A DNA stretch of 64,000 nucleotides from Falsirhodobacter sp051195255 (GCF_051195255.1 NZ_JBNJLK010000007.1:110669-174668); one strand, 5' to 3'. Positions 17,487 through 26,864 are shown, counted from the first letter of the stretch. Translations and numbers: made by a program. Notes: generated by a model from the sequence alone, not told the origin.

Positions 17487-19714
17487 ATGCGTGCCTTTCT
17501 GATCTCGATCAACGTCGGGTCGGCCAAGGGCCGCAGCCCGACGCGAGGATGGTTTGCGCTGGCCCCCTGGCTCAGGGCGGAACTGCCGGCATCCGAGGTC
17601 AGAACGTTCGGATTACCCCCAAGATCCACCCGCCGCCCAAGTGCGTCCGTCACCGGATCGAACCATCCGCCGGTCGGCAGCACCAGCGTGCCGCGCCGGA
17701 CGGATGGATCGGCCGCGACTGCGACCAGCGTCACGCCCCGCGCGTTGAACACCTCGGCCACGTCGCCCGTGTCGAGTTCCAGCGGCGAGAGATCGTCCGG
17801 ATGGGCGCGCAGCACCTCGAACCCCTGAACCCGCGCCTCCCGTGCCAGGCGGCCTGCGTCCAGCTGGCTGTGCAGGCGCGTTTCGGGCTGGGGGGACAGA
17901 AGGTGGAAGGGCAACGGCTCCTCCCTCTCATCCGGGTCCAGCCATGTCGGGTGCGGGGGGCAGTCAGGCAGGGCGAAGCCCGCGATCCGTTCCGAAAAAA
18001 GTTCGATCCGGCCGGAAGGCGTGGACAGGGGCTTCCCTGCCAGCAGCGGGGCAAAGGGCACCAGCGGCTTCGGCGCTGGCTTGCCCGCATCCAGGCAGGC
18101 GAAGCCCTTCTGCCGGAAGCGGTCCCAGTCTGGAAGCTCCGCATGCGCGGTCCGGTAAAGCTCATAAAGATGCGCGAGCCACCCCGCCTCATCCAAGCCC
18201 CCGCGAAAGGCGGTTTCCAGACCAAGATGGGCGGCGATGCGGGCCAGAACCTCGTGATCCGTCGGCACCCCGTCGCGCGGCTCCAGCACGGCGGGGCTGT
18301 AGGCCAGCCACCGGTCACGGGACGAACCGGCGATGTCGGTCCGTTCGAACGGCATGGCCGAGGGGAACATCAGATCGGCATGCCGCGCGGTGGCCGTCCA
18401 GACGTTTTCGTGCACGATCACCGTTTCGGGCCGCTTCCATGCGCGTTCCAGCCGGAACAGGTCCTGATGGTGGTGGTAAGGATTCCCGCCCGCCCACCAG
18501 ACCAGCCGGATGTCGGGCAGGTCCAGCACCTTTCCGTCATAAGGCAAGGTGCCGCCCGGACGCTCCAGCAACTCGGTGATCCGCGCCACGGGGATGTAGT
18601 CGGTCACGGGGTTCAGACCCATCGGCAGGGACGGTCCGCGCAACCCCCGCACCGGCTGCCCGACCGAGGCGACGGCCGACAAGCCAAGTGCCAGTCCCTG
18701 CCCCGGTTGCCCAAGACCGCCCGCCATGGCCGCCAATGCGACGGCCGCCCAATAGGGTTGCTCGCCAAAGCGCGCGCGTTGCAGCGACCATGACAGGTTC
18801 AGAAGGCTTCGTTCCCCTGCCAGCCGCCGCGCCAACGTCCGCAGATCGTCGGCCGACACGCCGGTGATGGGCGCGGCCCAGTCGGCGGATTTCGCGATCC
18901 CGTCCTCGCGACCAAGAACATGGTCGGCGAAGCGGTCCGCGCCGGTCGTGAAGTTCTGAAGGAACGCGGCGTCCGCAAGACTTTCGACCAGCATCGTGTG
19001 GCACATGGCCAGCATGGCGGCGGTGTCGCTTCCCGGCCGGATCGGGATGTGGGTCCCCTGTACCGCGTCCCGCGCGTCGGGGGACAAGGTGATGACCTCG
19101 CCTCCCGCCTCGCGGAACGTGTCCAGCCAGTCGCCGACGCGGTGGGCGCCGGTCGATCCGGCCTCCACCTGCGCGTTGGCCAGACGCATGCCGCCGAAGG
19201 CCACAATCAGGCGGCAATGCCCCACGATCTGGTCCCAGCCGGGGGACAGCGCGCCCACCTCGGCATGTTCGGCGCCGACGACGTGAGGCAGGATGACCTT
19301 TGCCGTGCCATAGCTGTAGGTGTTCACGGCAAAGGTGAAGCCGCCCGCCAGGTTCAGGAAGCGCTTCAACTGGCTTTGCGGATGGTGGAACCGCCCCGCG
19401 CTGCCCCAGCCATAGGACCCGCCGAAGATCGCGCGGTTGCCGTGTTCGGTCCGCACGCGGTCCAACTCGCGTGCGGCCAGCGCCGTCGCCTCGTCCAGCG
19501 ACAGTTCGACGAAGGTATCCTCGCCCCGCGCGGCGCCGCCGTCACCGGCCAGCCAGCCCTTGCGGGCCATCGGCACCAGCACACGCGACGGATCGCGTGC
19601 AAGGTCCAGATGCGTCATCCCCACGGGCGACGGGGCGGGATCGTGGCGGAAGGGCTTCAGGGTGGGGCCCGGCCCCACCTCGAAGAACCCGAAATGCGAG
19701 GCGAAGATCTGCAT
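17483..19714 (-). CDS. Cytoplasmic BisC/DMSO-reductase-type molybdopterin oxidoreductase
   Basis: A 743-residue Mo-bis-MGD enzyme. The motif SYGWGSAGRFHHPQSQ (Tyr101, Trp103) and the molybdenum-ligand Ser134 in NTYSYGTAK follow the pattern of DMSO, TMAO and biotin sulfoxide reductases. There is no Tat or Sec signal, and the start already reads into the catalytic domain (ASHFGFFEV), so it works in the cytoplasm, as BisC does. It should reduce an S-oxide or N-oxide. Its position after the substrate-binding protein of an importer suggests that the imported compound, or a product made by the cassette monooxygenase, is the substrate. It overlaps both neighbours (one and four bases). Confidence 0.9.
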   Translation of the reverse strand: MQIFASHFGFFEVGPGPTLKPFRHDPAPSPVGMTHLDLARDPSRVLVPMARKGWLAGDGGAARGEDTFVELSLDEATALAARELDRVRTEHGNRAIFGGSYGWGSAGRFHHPQSQLKRFLNLAGGFTFAVNTYSYGTAKVILPHVVGAEHAEVGALSPGWDQIVGHCRLIVAFGGMRLANAQVEAGSTGAHRVGDWLDTFREAGGEVITLSPDARDAVQGTHIPIRPGSDTAAMLAMCHTMLVESLADAAFLQNFTTGADRFADHVLGREDGIAKSADWAAPITGVSADDLRTLARRLAGERSLLNLSWSLQRARFGEQPYWAAVALAAMAGGLGQPGQGLALGLSAVASVGQPVRGLRGPSLPMGLNPVTDYIPVARITELLERPGGTLPYDGKVLDLPDIRLVWWAGGNPYHHHQDLFRLERAWKRPETVIVHENVWTATARHADLMFPSAMPFERTDIAGSSRDRWLAYSPAVLEPRDGVPTDHEVLARIAAHLGLETAFRGGLDEAGWLAHLYELYRTAHAELPDWDRFRQKGFACLDAGKPAPKPLVPFAPLLAGKPLSTPSGRIELFSERIAGFALPDCPPHPTWLDPDEREEPLPFHLLSPQPETRLHSQLDAGRLAREARVQGFEVLRAHPDDLSPLELDTGDVAEVFNARGVTLVAVAADPSVRRGTLVLPTGGWFDPVTDALGRRVDLGGNPNVLTSDAGSSALSQGASANHPRVGLRPLADPTLIEIRKARI

Positions 19715-21195
19715 CAGCCGGCGGGCTTCATGTCGAAGGCGCGCACCCAGTCATCCCCGCGCGGGGTGTAATCCACCTTGTTGGACACGCCATAGGTCGC
19801 GGGTTGCGCGTACATGAAGACGACGGGCGCCTCCTCGCACATGATGCGGGCGGCGTCGGCATAGGCGGCCTTGCGGGCGTCCGGGTCGGTGGTGGCGTTG
19901 CCCGCCTCCAGCGCCGCGCCGAAGTTCGCGTCGTTCCAGTAGGCGTACTGGTCGCCCGGCTTGAACAGCGTCAGCAGCCCGTCGGCGTCGATCGTGGGCC
20001 AGGCCTGACCCAGCAGCGACATCTGCCCCAGATCATGCGCCTTGCGATACTTGTCCATGTAGGCGCCGAATTCCATCGCGCGGTATTCAGTCTGCACGCC
20101 CACATCGGCGAACATCTGGGCCACGGCCTGCGCCACCTCCTCGCCCTGCAGGTAGGTCGCGGTCGGAACCTCGAACTCCAGCGGGCGGGACAGGTCCACG
20201 CCGGACTCCTTGATCATCTCCTCGGCCTTTTCAGGGTCGTAGACATACGGCTTCAGGTCGGGGTTGTAGCCGAAATAGGCGGGCGTCATGACCTGGCAGT
20301 TCGACACCTCGGCCTCGCCGCCGAACAGGACGTCCACGATGGCGTCCTTGTCCACGGCGTAGTTCAGCGCCTGACGGAACATCTTGTTGTCCATCGGCGG
20401 CTTTTCGGTGTTGAACTTGATGAAGACCGACCGCGTGGACGGCACGGCGCCCCCCTTGGCCACGCCGCTGGCGCTGATGCGCGGCAGTTCCGAGGGCGGG
20501 ATCTTGTTGATGTAGTCGACCTCGCCCGCCACCAGCGCCGCGATGGCCGAGGACGTCTCGGGGATCGTGCGGAAGGTCACATGCTCGAAGGCCGGCGCCT
20601 CGCCGAAGAAGTCGGGATTGCGCGTCATGGTGATGCTGTCCCCGGGCGTCACCCGATCGATGACATAGGGCCCGCCCGACATGGTTTCGGACGCGGGATC
20701 ATGGCTGGCGGCCCATTCCGGCGGCAGCAGCATGAACATCGACAGCTGCGCCGGCAGCGCAGGATAGGGGCTGGAGGTCTTGATCTCCACCTCGGTTGGC
20801 GAGATCGCGGTCGCCCCCGTCACCGGCGTGAACCACGAGGAGATGCGCGTCGGGTTGTCCTTGTTCGTGACGCGGGCGATGTTCCACGCCACGGTGTTGG
20901 CGTTGATCGGTTCCCCGTTCTCGAACTTGGCCCCTTCCACCAGCTTGAAGCGCCAGGTCAGGTCGTCCACGGCCTCCCACGCGGTCGCGAGGGAGGGGTG
21001 CAGTTCCATGTCCGGTCCGCGCAGGATCAGCGAAGGGTAGACGTGGCTGAGAACCGACAGGTCCAGCCCCACCGATGCGCTTTGATGCGGGTCCAGGGTG
21101 TTGACGGCGTTGGTCAGCGCCAGCGTCACGTCCTGCGCGGCGGCGGCGGATCCCAGAAGGGCGGCAAGAACGGCGGTGTATCCAAGATGTCGCAT
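19714..21195 (-). CDS. Dpp/Opp-type ABC transporter substrate-binding protein
   Basis: A 493-residue periplasmic protein with a Sec signal peptide (MRHLGYTAVLAALLGSAAAAQ). It is an SBP_bac_5 type: the segment LATAWEAVDDLTWRFKLVEGAKFENGE is typical, as is FRQALNYAVDKDAIV. The family binds peptides, opines, nickel complexes or other mid-sized solutes, so the ligand cannot be told. It resembles, as far as I recall, the KPN_01854-type binding proteins that occur with CMD protein pairs. It starts eight bases after the ATPase gene and its stop overlaps the BisC-type start by one base. Confidence 0.9.
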   Translation of the reverse strand: MRHLGYTAVLAALLGSAAAAQDVTLALTNAVNTLDPHQSASVGLDLSVLSHVYPSLILRGPDMELHPSLATAWEAVDDLTWRFKLVEGAKFENGEPINANTVAWNIARVTNKDNPTRISSWFTPVTGATAISPTEVEIKTSSPYPALPAQLSMFMLLPPEWAASHDPASETMSGGPYVIDRVTPGDSITMTRNPDFFGEAPAFEHVTFRTIPETSSAIAALVAGEVDYINKIPPSELPRISASGVAKGGAVPSTRSVFIKFNTEKPPMDNKMFRQALNYAVDKDAIVDVLFGGEAEVSNCQVMTPAYFGYNPDLKPYVYDPEKAEEMIKESGVDLSRPLEFEVPTATYLQGEEVAQAVAQMFADVGVQTEYRAMEFGAYMDKYRKAHDLGQMSLLGQAWPTIDADGLLTLFKPGDQYAYWNDANFGAALEAGNATTDPDARKAAYADAARIMCEEAPVVFMYAQPATYGVSNKVDYTPRGDDWVRAFDMKPAG

Positions 21196-21203
21196 GGGGC
21201 TCC

Positions 21204-22094
21204 TCAGGATTGCAGGACGAAATGGCCCGGCGCGACCGCGGCCATCACGGCCTCGCGCGCGGGGATGTTGGCGGACACGTCGAAGATCTCGCGCTTCGGG
21301 CGGGCACGGTCCGGGTCGGGCACCGGGATCGCCGCCAGAAGCGACCGGGTGTAGGGGTGCTGCGGATTGGCAAAGATCTGTTCCACCGGTCCCGTTTCCA
21401 CGATGCGGCCGCGTAGCATCACGGCGACGCGCTGGCACAGGTAGCGCACCATCGACAGATCATGCGCGATGAACAGGTAGGCCAGACCCAGCCGGTCCTG
21501 CAGATCCTGGAACAGGTTCACGATCTGCGCCTGGATGGACACGTCCAGCGCGGTGATCGGCTCGTCCGCGACGATGAAGGACGGGTTCAGCGCGATGGCG
21601 CGGGCGATGTTGATGCGCTGGCGCTGCCCGCCCGAAAATTCGTGCGGATAGCGCGACATGAACGCGGGGTCGAGGCCGGTCATCCGGAACAGCTCCGCCA
21701 CCCGGTCGGGGTGCGCGTCCTGCTTGTGGACGACCAGCGGTTCGGCCACGAAGGCGCCCACCTTCATCCGCGGGTTCAGCGCGGAATAGGGATCCTGGAA
21801 GATCATCTGCATCCGGGCGCGCAGGGGCTTCATCTCGCGCGCGTTCAGCCCCGTGATCTCCCGCCCCTCGAACCGGATCGACCCTTCGTCGGCCGGTTCC
21901 AGTTGCAGCGTCACGCGGCCGGCGGTGGACTTGCCGGACCCGCTTTCCCCCACCAGACCCAGCGTTTCCCCCGGCATGACATGGAACGAGATGTTGTTGA
22001 CCGCGTGGGTCACCGGCTTCGGCTGGCCCAGCAGCGCGCGCCCGCCGCCATAGCTGCGACGCAGGCCGGACACCTCGATCAGCGGGTCAGACAT
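21204..22094 (-). CDS. ABC transporter ATPase, DppF type
   Basis: A 296-residue ATPase. Walker A is GESGSGKST, the signature is FSGGQRQR, Walker B is SFIVADEP, and the switch His is in FIAHDLS. The QIFANPQHPYTRSLLAAIP segment marks the oligopeptide/dipeptide subfamily. It overlaps the start of its partner ATPase gene's end by eight bases, and both serve the two permeases encoded upstream. The C-terminal extension (DVSANIPAREAVMAAVAPGHFV) replaces the Cys-rich tail seen in many DppF proteins. Confidence 0.92.
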   Translation of the reverse strand: MSDPLIEVSGLRRSYGGGRALLGQPKPVTHAVNNISFHVMPGETLGLVGESGSGKSTAGRVTLQLEPADEGSIRFEGREITGLNAREMKPLRARMQMIFQDPYSALNPRMKVGAFVAEPLVVHKQDAHPDRVAELFRMTGLDPAFMSRYPHEFSGGQRQRINIARAIALNPSFIVADEPITALDVSIQAQIVNLFQDLQDRLGLAYLFIAHDLSMVRYLCQRVAVMLRGRIVETGPVEQIFANPQHPYTRSLLAAIPVPDPDRARPKREIFDVSANIPAREAVMAAVAPGHFVLQS

Positions 22095-23085
22095 GTCCGG
22101 CCTCCCTCAGCGCGGCGGGCAGATCGTACCACGCGGCGACCATGTGGCCATGGGCGTCCACCGGGCGCAAGGGCGGCACCTCGCGGTGGCAGCGGTCGGT
22201 GGCGAAGGGATTGCGGGGGGCGAAGGGGTCCCCGACCGGCGGAGCGGCCATGTTCGGCGGCGATCCGGGTATCTGGTACAGCCGCCGCTGCGCCCGCGCG
22301 CCCTCATCCGGCAGGGACCGCAACAGCCCCCAAGTGTAGGCGGAACGGGGATCGCGGAACACCGGCCCCACCGGCCCCCGTTCCATGATCCGCCCGCCAT
22401 ACATGACCTGGATCGTGTCGGCGAGTTCAGCGACCACCCCCATGTCATGGGTGATCCAGATGACGGTGGTGCCCAGCCGGTCCTTCAGATCCCGGACCAG
22501 ATCCAGGATCTGCGCCTGCACCGTCACGTCCAACGCCGTCGTCGCCTCGTCCGCGATCAGGAGCTTGGGGTTGCAGGACAATCCGATGGCGATCATCACG
22601 CGCTGCCGCATCCCGCCCGAAAACTCGTGTGGATACTGTCGCAGGCGATCGGCCGGGCGCGGAATGCCGACCAGATCCAGCAATTCCGTCGCGCGTGCGT
22701 CGGCGTGGCGTCCCTTCAGGTCGGTGTGCCGCTCGATCACCTCGCGCAGCTGCCGCCCCACCGTCAGCACGGGGTTCAGCGACGACATGGGGTCCTGGAA
22801 CACCATCCCGATCTGCCCGCCACGAAGGCTCCGCAGCTCCGCCTGCGACATCGCCAGAAGGTCGCGCCCCTGAAACAGCACCCGTCCGCCCAGCACCTTG
22901 GCGGGCGGCTTCGGCAGCAGCCCCAACATCGCCAGCACATGCACCGACTTGCCCGAGCCGCTTTCGCCCACGACGCCCAGCGTCTCGCCCTCGTCGAGCG
23001 TGTAGCTCACGTCGTTCACCGCATGGACACGCCCCGAAGGGGTGTCGAAGGCGACGGTCAGGTTCTCGACCTCAAGCAGCGCCAT
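22087..23085 (-). CDS. ABC transporter ATPase, DppD type
   Basis: A 332-residue ATPase with Walker A GESGSGKSV, signature FSGGMRQR, Walker B KLLIADEA and switch HDMG. The C-terminal region with GSPPNMAAPPVGDPFAPRN and the CHREVPPL stretch is the Dpp/Opp-type tail. It begins immediately after the stop of the M24 gene (no gap) and overlaps the DppF-type gene by eight bases. It energises uptake together with that partner. Confidence 0.92.
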   Translation of the reverse strand: MALLEVENLTVAFDTPSGRVHAVNDVSYTLDEGETLGVVGESGSGKSVHVLAMLGLLPKPPAKVLGGRVLFQGRDLLAMSQAELRSLRGGQIGMVFQDPMSSLNPVLTVGRQLREVIERHTDLKGRHADARATELLDLVGIPRPADRLRQYPHEFSGGMRQRVMIAIGLSCNPKLLIADEATTALDVTVQAQILDLVRDLKDRLGTTVIWITHDMGVVAELADTIQVMYGGRIMERGPVGPVFRDPRSAYTWGLLRSLPDEGARAQRRLYQIPGSPPNMAAPPVGDPFAPRNPFATDRCHREVPPLRPVDAHGHMVAAWYDLPAALREAGHV

Positions 23086-24252
23086 TCAGACCTCGATATA
23101 TCCGCCGCGGGACTGCGTGAGGAACTCGTGTCCGGTCTCCGTGATCAGGATCGTGTCCGAGATCTGCGTGGCCACCCCCCTGTCCGGCACGCGTAGGTTC
23201 GGCTCCAGCGTGAACAGCATGCCGGGTTCCAGGATCACGTCGGTCTTGCCGTCCAGCGAGGTGTGTTCATGCGCGCCGAGGCCGATGGTGTGGCCGATCC
23301 GGCCGGGGATGTTCGCGGCATAGCCTGCATCCTCCAACCCCCGCTTCGTGATGTGGAACAGCTCCGCCAGCGGCGCGCCGGGGCGCATGGCGGGGGCGAT
23401 GTCCTCGCGGATCTTCAGGATGGTGTCGATTGCGCGGCGGTTGGCGTCGGGCAACGGTCCATAGGCGAAGGTGCGTTCGTTCTCGGCATGGACGCCGTTC
23501 GCGATGGCCCAGATGAAGACGGCGACCGCTTCCCCCCGCTGCGGTTTACGCTGCGTGGGGTTGTCGCAGTTGCGGAACATCCGGTCCCCCGCCAGCGCCC
23601 ATGTCCAGAGGCCGTTCTGCGCGCCGCCTTCCAGTGATCCGAAATCCGCCACCTCATGATCCGGCAGGTGCAGCGCCCAGTGCCCGTTCATCGCCGCCAT
23701 GGAGGATGTGGCGATCTCACGCTCTGACCCGCCCTGCGCCAGCGCGTCCTGCGCGGCGTCCATGCCGATGTCGGCCAGGGCGGCGGCGACGCGGACGTTC
23801 GCGATCTCGTCCGCGTCCTTGACCAGACGGGCGCGGTCGAACACGGCGGAGCTGTCGACCAGCTTCGCCTTGGGCAGAAGCTCGGTCAGCAGGCGGTGGC
23901 GGGTGACGGGCAGGTAATCCTCCTCCACCCCCAGCACGCTGGCGTCCAGACCCTTTTCCGCCAGGATGGCTCGCAGGGCGTCCTGCCAGTTCGGCCCCAT
24001 CGTGACCTTGGTGGACCATGCGCCGTAAAGCCGGATGTCCTTCACCCAGCTTTCCGACCGCCCGTGATCGTCGCGCAGGGCGTGGACCAGGATCACCGGC
24101 TCCCCCTCCGCCGGAAGGATCGCGATCACGGGGTGGGAGAAGATGATCGGGTTGAAGCCCGACAGGTAGAAGCTGTGCTCGGGCTTGAAGGTCACGAGGG
24201 CGTCGATGCCACGGGCGGCCATCAGGGACTTCAGGCGGGAGATGCGGTTCAT
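23086..24252 (-). CDS. Creatinase/Xaa-Pro-peptidase (M24) fold hydrolase with altered active site
   Basis: A 388-residue protein with the creatinase N-terminal domain (residues 1-140) and the pita-bread catalytic domain. Of the five metal ligands of M24 aminopeptidases only His321 (RIGHTIGLG) and Glu350 (LFTLEP) are kept. The first Asp is Phe246, the second is Glu257, and the last Glu is Ser365. The segment ENERTF places a Glu (259) where creatinase has its catalytic LERTL Glu, but the creatinase His next to NP is Asp230 here (CDNPT). A metal-independent C-N hydrolase is therefore likelier than a peptidase. It is translationally coupled to the permease gene before it. Confidence 0.82.
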   Translation of the reverse strand: MNRISRLKSLMAARGIDALVTFKPEHSFYLSGFNPIIFSHPVIAILPAEGEPVILVHALRDDHGRSESWVKDIRLYGAWSTKVTMGPNWQDALRAILAEKGLDASVLGVEEDYLPVTRHRLLTELLPKAKLVDSSAVFDRARLVKDADEIANVRVAAALADIGMDAAQDALAQGGSEREIATSSMAAMNGHWALHLPDHEVADFGSLEGGAQNGLWTWALAGDRMFRNCDNPTQRKPQRGEAVAVFIWAIANGVHAENERTFAYGPLPDANRRAIDTILKIREDIAPAMRPGAPLAELFHITKRGLEDAGYAANIPGRIGHTIGLGAHEHTSLDGKTDVILEPGMLFTLEPNLRVPDRGVATQISDTILITETGHEFLTQSRGGYIEV

Positions 24253-25088
24253 CGGGCGCTCCTTGTCTTGGGGTCGAAGTAATCGCGCAGCCAGTCGCCG
24301 AACAGGTTGACGCCCAGCACGGTCAGCATGATGGCAAGGCCGGGGAAGGTCACGGCCCACCATGCGGTGGAAATGTAGGTCCGCCCGTCGGCCAGCATCC
24401 GCCCCCAGGACGGGTTCGGCGGCTGCACCCCGAGGCCGAGGAACGACAGCGCCGCGTCCATCACGATGATCCGCGCGAGTTCCAGCGTGGCCACCACCAG
24501 CGCGGGGGTCATGACATTGGGCAGGATGTGCCGCAGCATGATCCGCCAGCCCGAAGCGCCGATGGCGCGGGCCGACTGCACGAACTCCCGCTCCCGCAGG
24601 CTGAGGACCTGCCCGCGGATGATGCGGGCGTAGCGGATCCACGACGTCAGGGCGAGGACCGCCACCACGTTCACCGTGGAGGGGCCAAGGGCCGCGACCA
24701 CCAGCAGCGCCAGCATCATCAGGGGGATGGCCAACTGGATGTCCACCAGCCGCATCAGGATGCGGTCGGTAATCCCGCCGGCATAGCCCGCAAGAATGCC
24801 AAGGAAGGTGCCCACGATCCCGCCCGCGACCACCGCCGCCCCGGCCACCATCAGCGTGATGCGGCTGCCATAGACAATGCGCGAAAGGATGTCGCGCCCG
24901 ACCTCGTCCGTGCCCAAGGGGTGCGGTCCCCACCAGTCGGGCGGGACCATGCGGGCGCGCAAGCTGCCGCGCGTCGGATCCTCCAGCCCCAGCCACGGCG
25001 CCAGCACGGCCACCGCCACGAACAGCACGAGGATGATAAACCCCGCCATCCCGGCCTTGCTGCGCGCCAGTTCTTTGAAGAAGGTCAT
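24249..25088 (-). CDS. ABC transporter permease, DppC type
   Basis: A 279-residue inner-membrane permease with about six helices. The N-terminal helix (AGFIILVLFVAVAVLAPWLG) and the GPHPLGTDEVGRDILSR motif are those of DppC/OppC proteins. The EAA loop reads ARAIGASGWRIMLRHILPN. The start at 25088 is chosen because the upstream in-frame region reads through the neighbouring gene. It overlaps the M24 gene by four bases and follows the DppB-type gene by one base. Confidence 0.92.
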   Translation of the reverse strand: MTFFKELARSKAGMAGFIILVLFVAVAVLAPWLGLEDPTRGSLRARMVPPDWWGPHPLGTDEVGRDILSRIVYGSRITLMVAGAAVVAGGIVGTFLGILAGYAGGITDRILMRLVDIQLAIPLMMLALLVVAALGPSTVNVVAVLALTSWIRYARIIRGQVLSLREREFVQSARAIGASGWRIMLRHILPNVMTPALVVATLELARIIVMDAALSFLGLGVQPPNPSWGRMLADGRTYISTAWWAVTFPGLAIMLTVLGVNLFGDWLRDYFDPKTRSAR

Positions 25089-25089
25089 G

Positions 25090-26010
25090 TCAGCGCTCCG
25101 CCCGGATGCGGGGGTCCAGCACGCCATACAGCATGTCGACAAGGAAGTTGATCAGCACGAAGATCGTGGCGACGACGAAGATCCCCGCCTGGATCACCGG
25201 GAAGTCGTTGGCCTGGATCGCCTGCAGGATCAGCCGTCCCACGCCGGGCCAAGCGAAAACGGTTTCCGTCACGACCGATCCGCCCAGAAGTTCGCCCGCA
25301 AGAATCGCCGTCATGGTGGTGACCGGGATCAGGGCGTTGCGGGCGGTGTGCCACAGGAACACGGTTGTGGGCATCAGCCCCTTGGCGCGGGCGGTGCGGA
25401 TGTAATCCTCGCGCAGGATGTCCAGCATCGACGACCTGAGCAGCCGCGCGATGGAGGCGGAGACGAACACCGCCAGCGTCAGGGCGGGCAGCACCAGATG
25501 CGCGAAGGTGCCATAGCCCCCCGTAGGCAACCAGCCGAGCGAGACACCGAAATACAGGATCAGCATGATCCCGAGCCAGAACACGGGCGTCGCCTGCCCC
25601 AGCAGCGCGACCGTCATCACGACCAGCTCCGCCACCGTGCCGCGCTTCAGGGCCGCGATGGCGCCCGCGACCGCCCCGATCAGGATTCCCAGCACCATCG
25701 CCGTCCCCGCCAGAAGCGCCGTCGCCGGCATCCGCTCCGACACGACGGCCAGCGCCGGACGTCCATGCTGGAACGAGGTGCCGAAATCCCCCTGTACCGC
25801 CTGCCAAAGAAAGGTCAGGTACTGCATGAACAGCGGCTCGTTCAGGCCAAGCTGGGTGCGCAAGGCCTCGATCTGCTCGGCGGTGGCGCCCACGGGCAGC
25901 AGCAGCGTGGACGGATCGCCCAGAACGCGCGTGACGAAGAACACGATCGTCACCACGCCCCACACCGCCAGCAGCGACTCCAGCAGACGCTTGATGAGGT
26001 AGCTGCCCAT
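25090..26010 (-). CDS. ABC transporter permease, DppB type
   Basis: A 306-residue permease with six helices. The opening MGSYLIKRLLESLLAVWGV, the GLNEPLFMQYLTFLWQAVQGDFGTS stretch and the EAA loop ARAKGLMPTTVFLWHTARN are typical of DppB. It forms the membrane channel with the DppC-type protein. Its start codon overlaps the stop of the alpha/beta hydrolase gene by one base. Confidence 0.92.
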   Translation of the reverse strand: MGSYLIKRLLESLLAVWGVVTIVFFVTRVLGDPSTLLLPVGATAEQIEALRTQLGLNEPLFMQYLTFLWQAVQGDFGTSFQHGRPALAVVSERMPATALLAGTAMVLGILIGAVAGAIAALKRGTVAELVVMTVALLGQATPVFWLGIMLILYFGVSLGWLPTGGYGTFAHLVLPALTLAVFVSASIARLLRSSMLDILREDYIRTARAKGLMPTTVFLWHTARNALIPVTTMTAILAGELLGGSVVTETVFAWPGVGRLILQAIQANDFPVIQAGIFVVATIFVLINFLVDMLYGVLDPRIRAER

Positions 26011-26864
26011 CAGCCCCCCGTCCGCGCCAGAAAGTCGCGGATATGGGCCACGACCTCGGCGTTCTTTTCGATGTGGCAGGAATGGTTGGCGCCCGGCACC
26101 TCCCACAGTTCCGCATTCGGCATCAGTTCGGCGATCAGGCGCGACTGGCTGGGCGGGCAGATCCAGTCCTTTTCGCCACAGAAGGCAAGTGTGGGCGTCG
26201 GCACGGACCGCAGCGCGTCGCGCAGGTCATGGGCCTTCTCACGGAACATCTCGTTGTGCGTTTCGGCGTGCAGATGCATGGTGCGGGTGCGTTCCAGCGC
26301 GGCGTCGGGATCGAACTTTTCGTAATACAGCGGTTGCAGCGCCAGCCAGATCAGCCGCAACTCCGTGTCGTCCACGATGTTTTCCGAAAACAACTTGTCG
26401 ATCATCGCGGGCGACGCCGAGGGCACCTTGCCGATCCGCGCCTTGAACGTCTCGATCGCCTCCGCCTCGTGGTGGTGGCTGGGGGCCGTGCCGCGCACGA
26501 TCAGCCGCGACAGGTGGCGGTGATAATGGACGGCATAGGTCAGCGCGATCATGCCGCCGAAGCTGCCGCCCTGCAGGATGATCTTGCCTTCATCCCCGCA
26601 GAAGTGGCGGCGGAAGGCGTCCACATCGTCGGCATACTGGCGGAAGTTCATGGGATAGGTGATCGTGGACAGCCCGCAGCCGCGCTGATCATAGGCGATC
26701 ACGCGGTACCTATCGGCCAGCGCCTTGTAGGCGTTCCATTCACCCAGATGATCCCCGATCCCGCGCCCGCCATGCAGCAGGATGATCGTCTCGGGATGCT
26801 CCTCTCCCGCGATGCGATAGCGGAAGGTGCAGCCGTTCAGGGTGATGTAACGTTCGTCGGTCAT
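26010..26864 (-). CDS. Alpha/beta hydrolase, proline-iminopeptidase-like
   Basis: A 284-residue cytoplasmic hydrolase. The triad is visible as Ser101 in LQGGSFGGM, Asp233 in CGEKDWICP and His261 in PGANHSC. The oxyanion motif is LLHGGRGIG, and YDQRGCGLST is typical of proline iminopeptidases and related amidases and esterases. It should split a peptide, amide or ester bond in the imported substrate. Placed in the same coupled cassette as an M24-fold hydrolase, it gives two separate hydrolytic steps. The start at 26864 follows from the four-base overlap with the monooxygenase gene. Confidence 0.87.
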   Translation of the reverse strand: MTDERYITLNGCTFRYRIAGEEHPETIILLHGGRGIGDHLGEWNAYKALADRYRVIAYDQRGCGLSTITYPMNFRQYADDVDAFRRHFCGDEGKIILQGGSFGGMIALTYAVHYHRHLSRLIVRGTAPSHHHEAEAIETFKARIGKVPSASPAMIDKLFSENIVDDTELRLIWLALQPLYYEKFDPDAALERTRTMHLHAETHNEMFREKAHDLRDALRSVPTPTLAFCGEKDWICPPSQSRLIAELMPNAELWEVPGANHSCHIEKNAEVVAHIRDFLARTGG

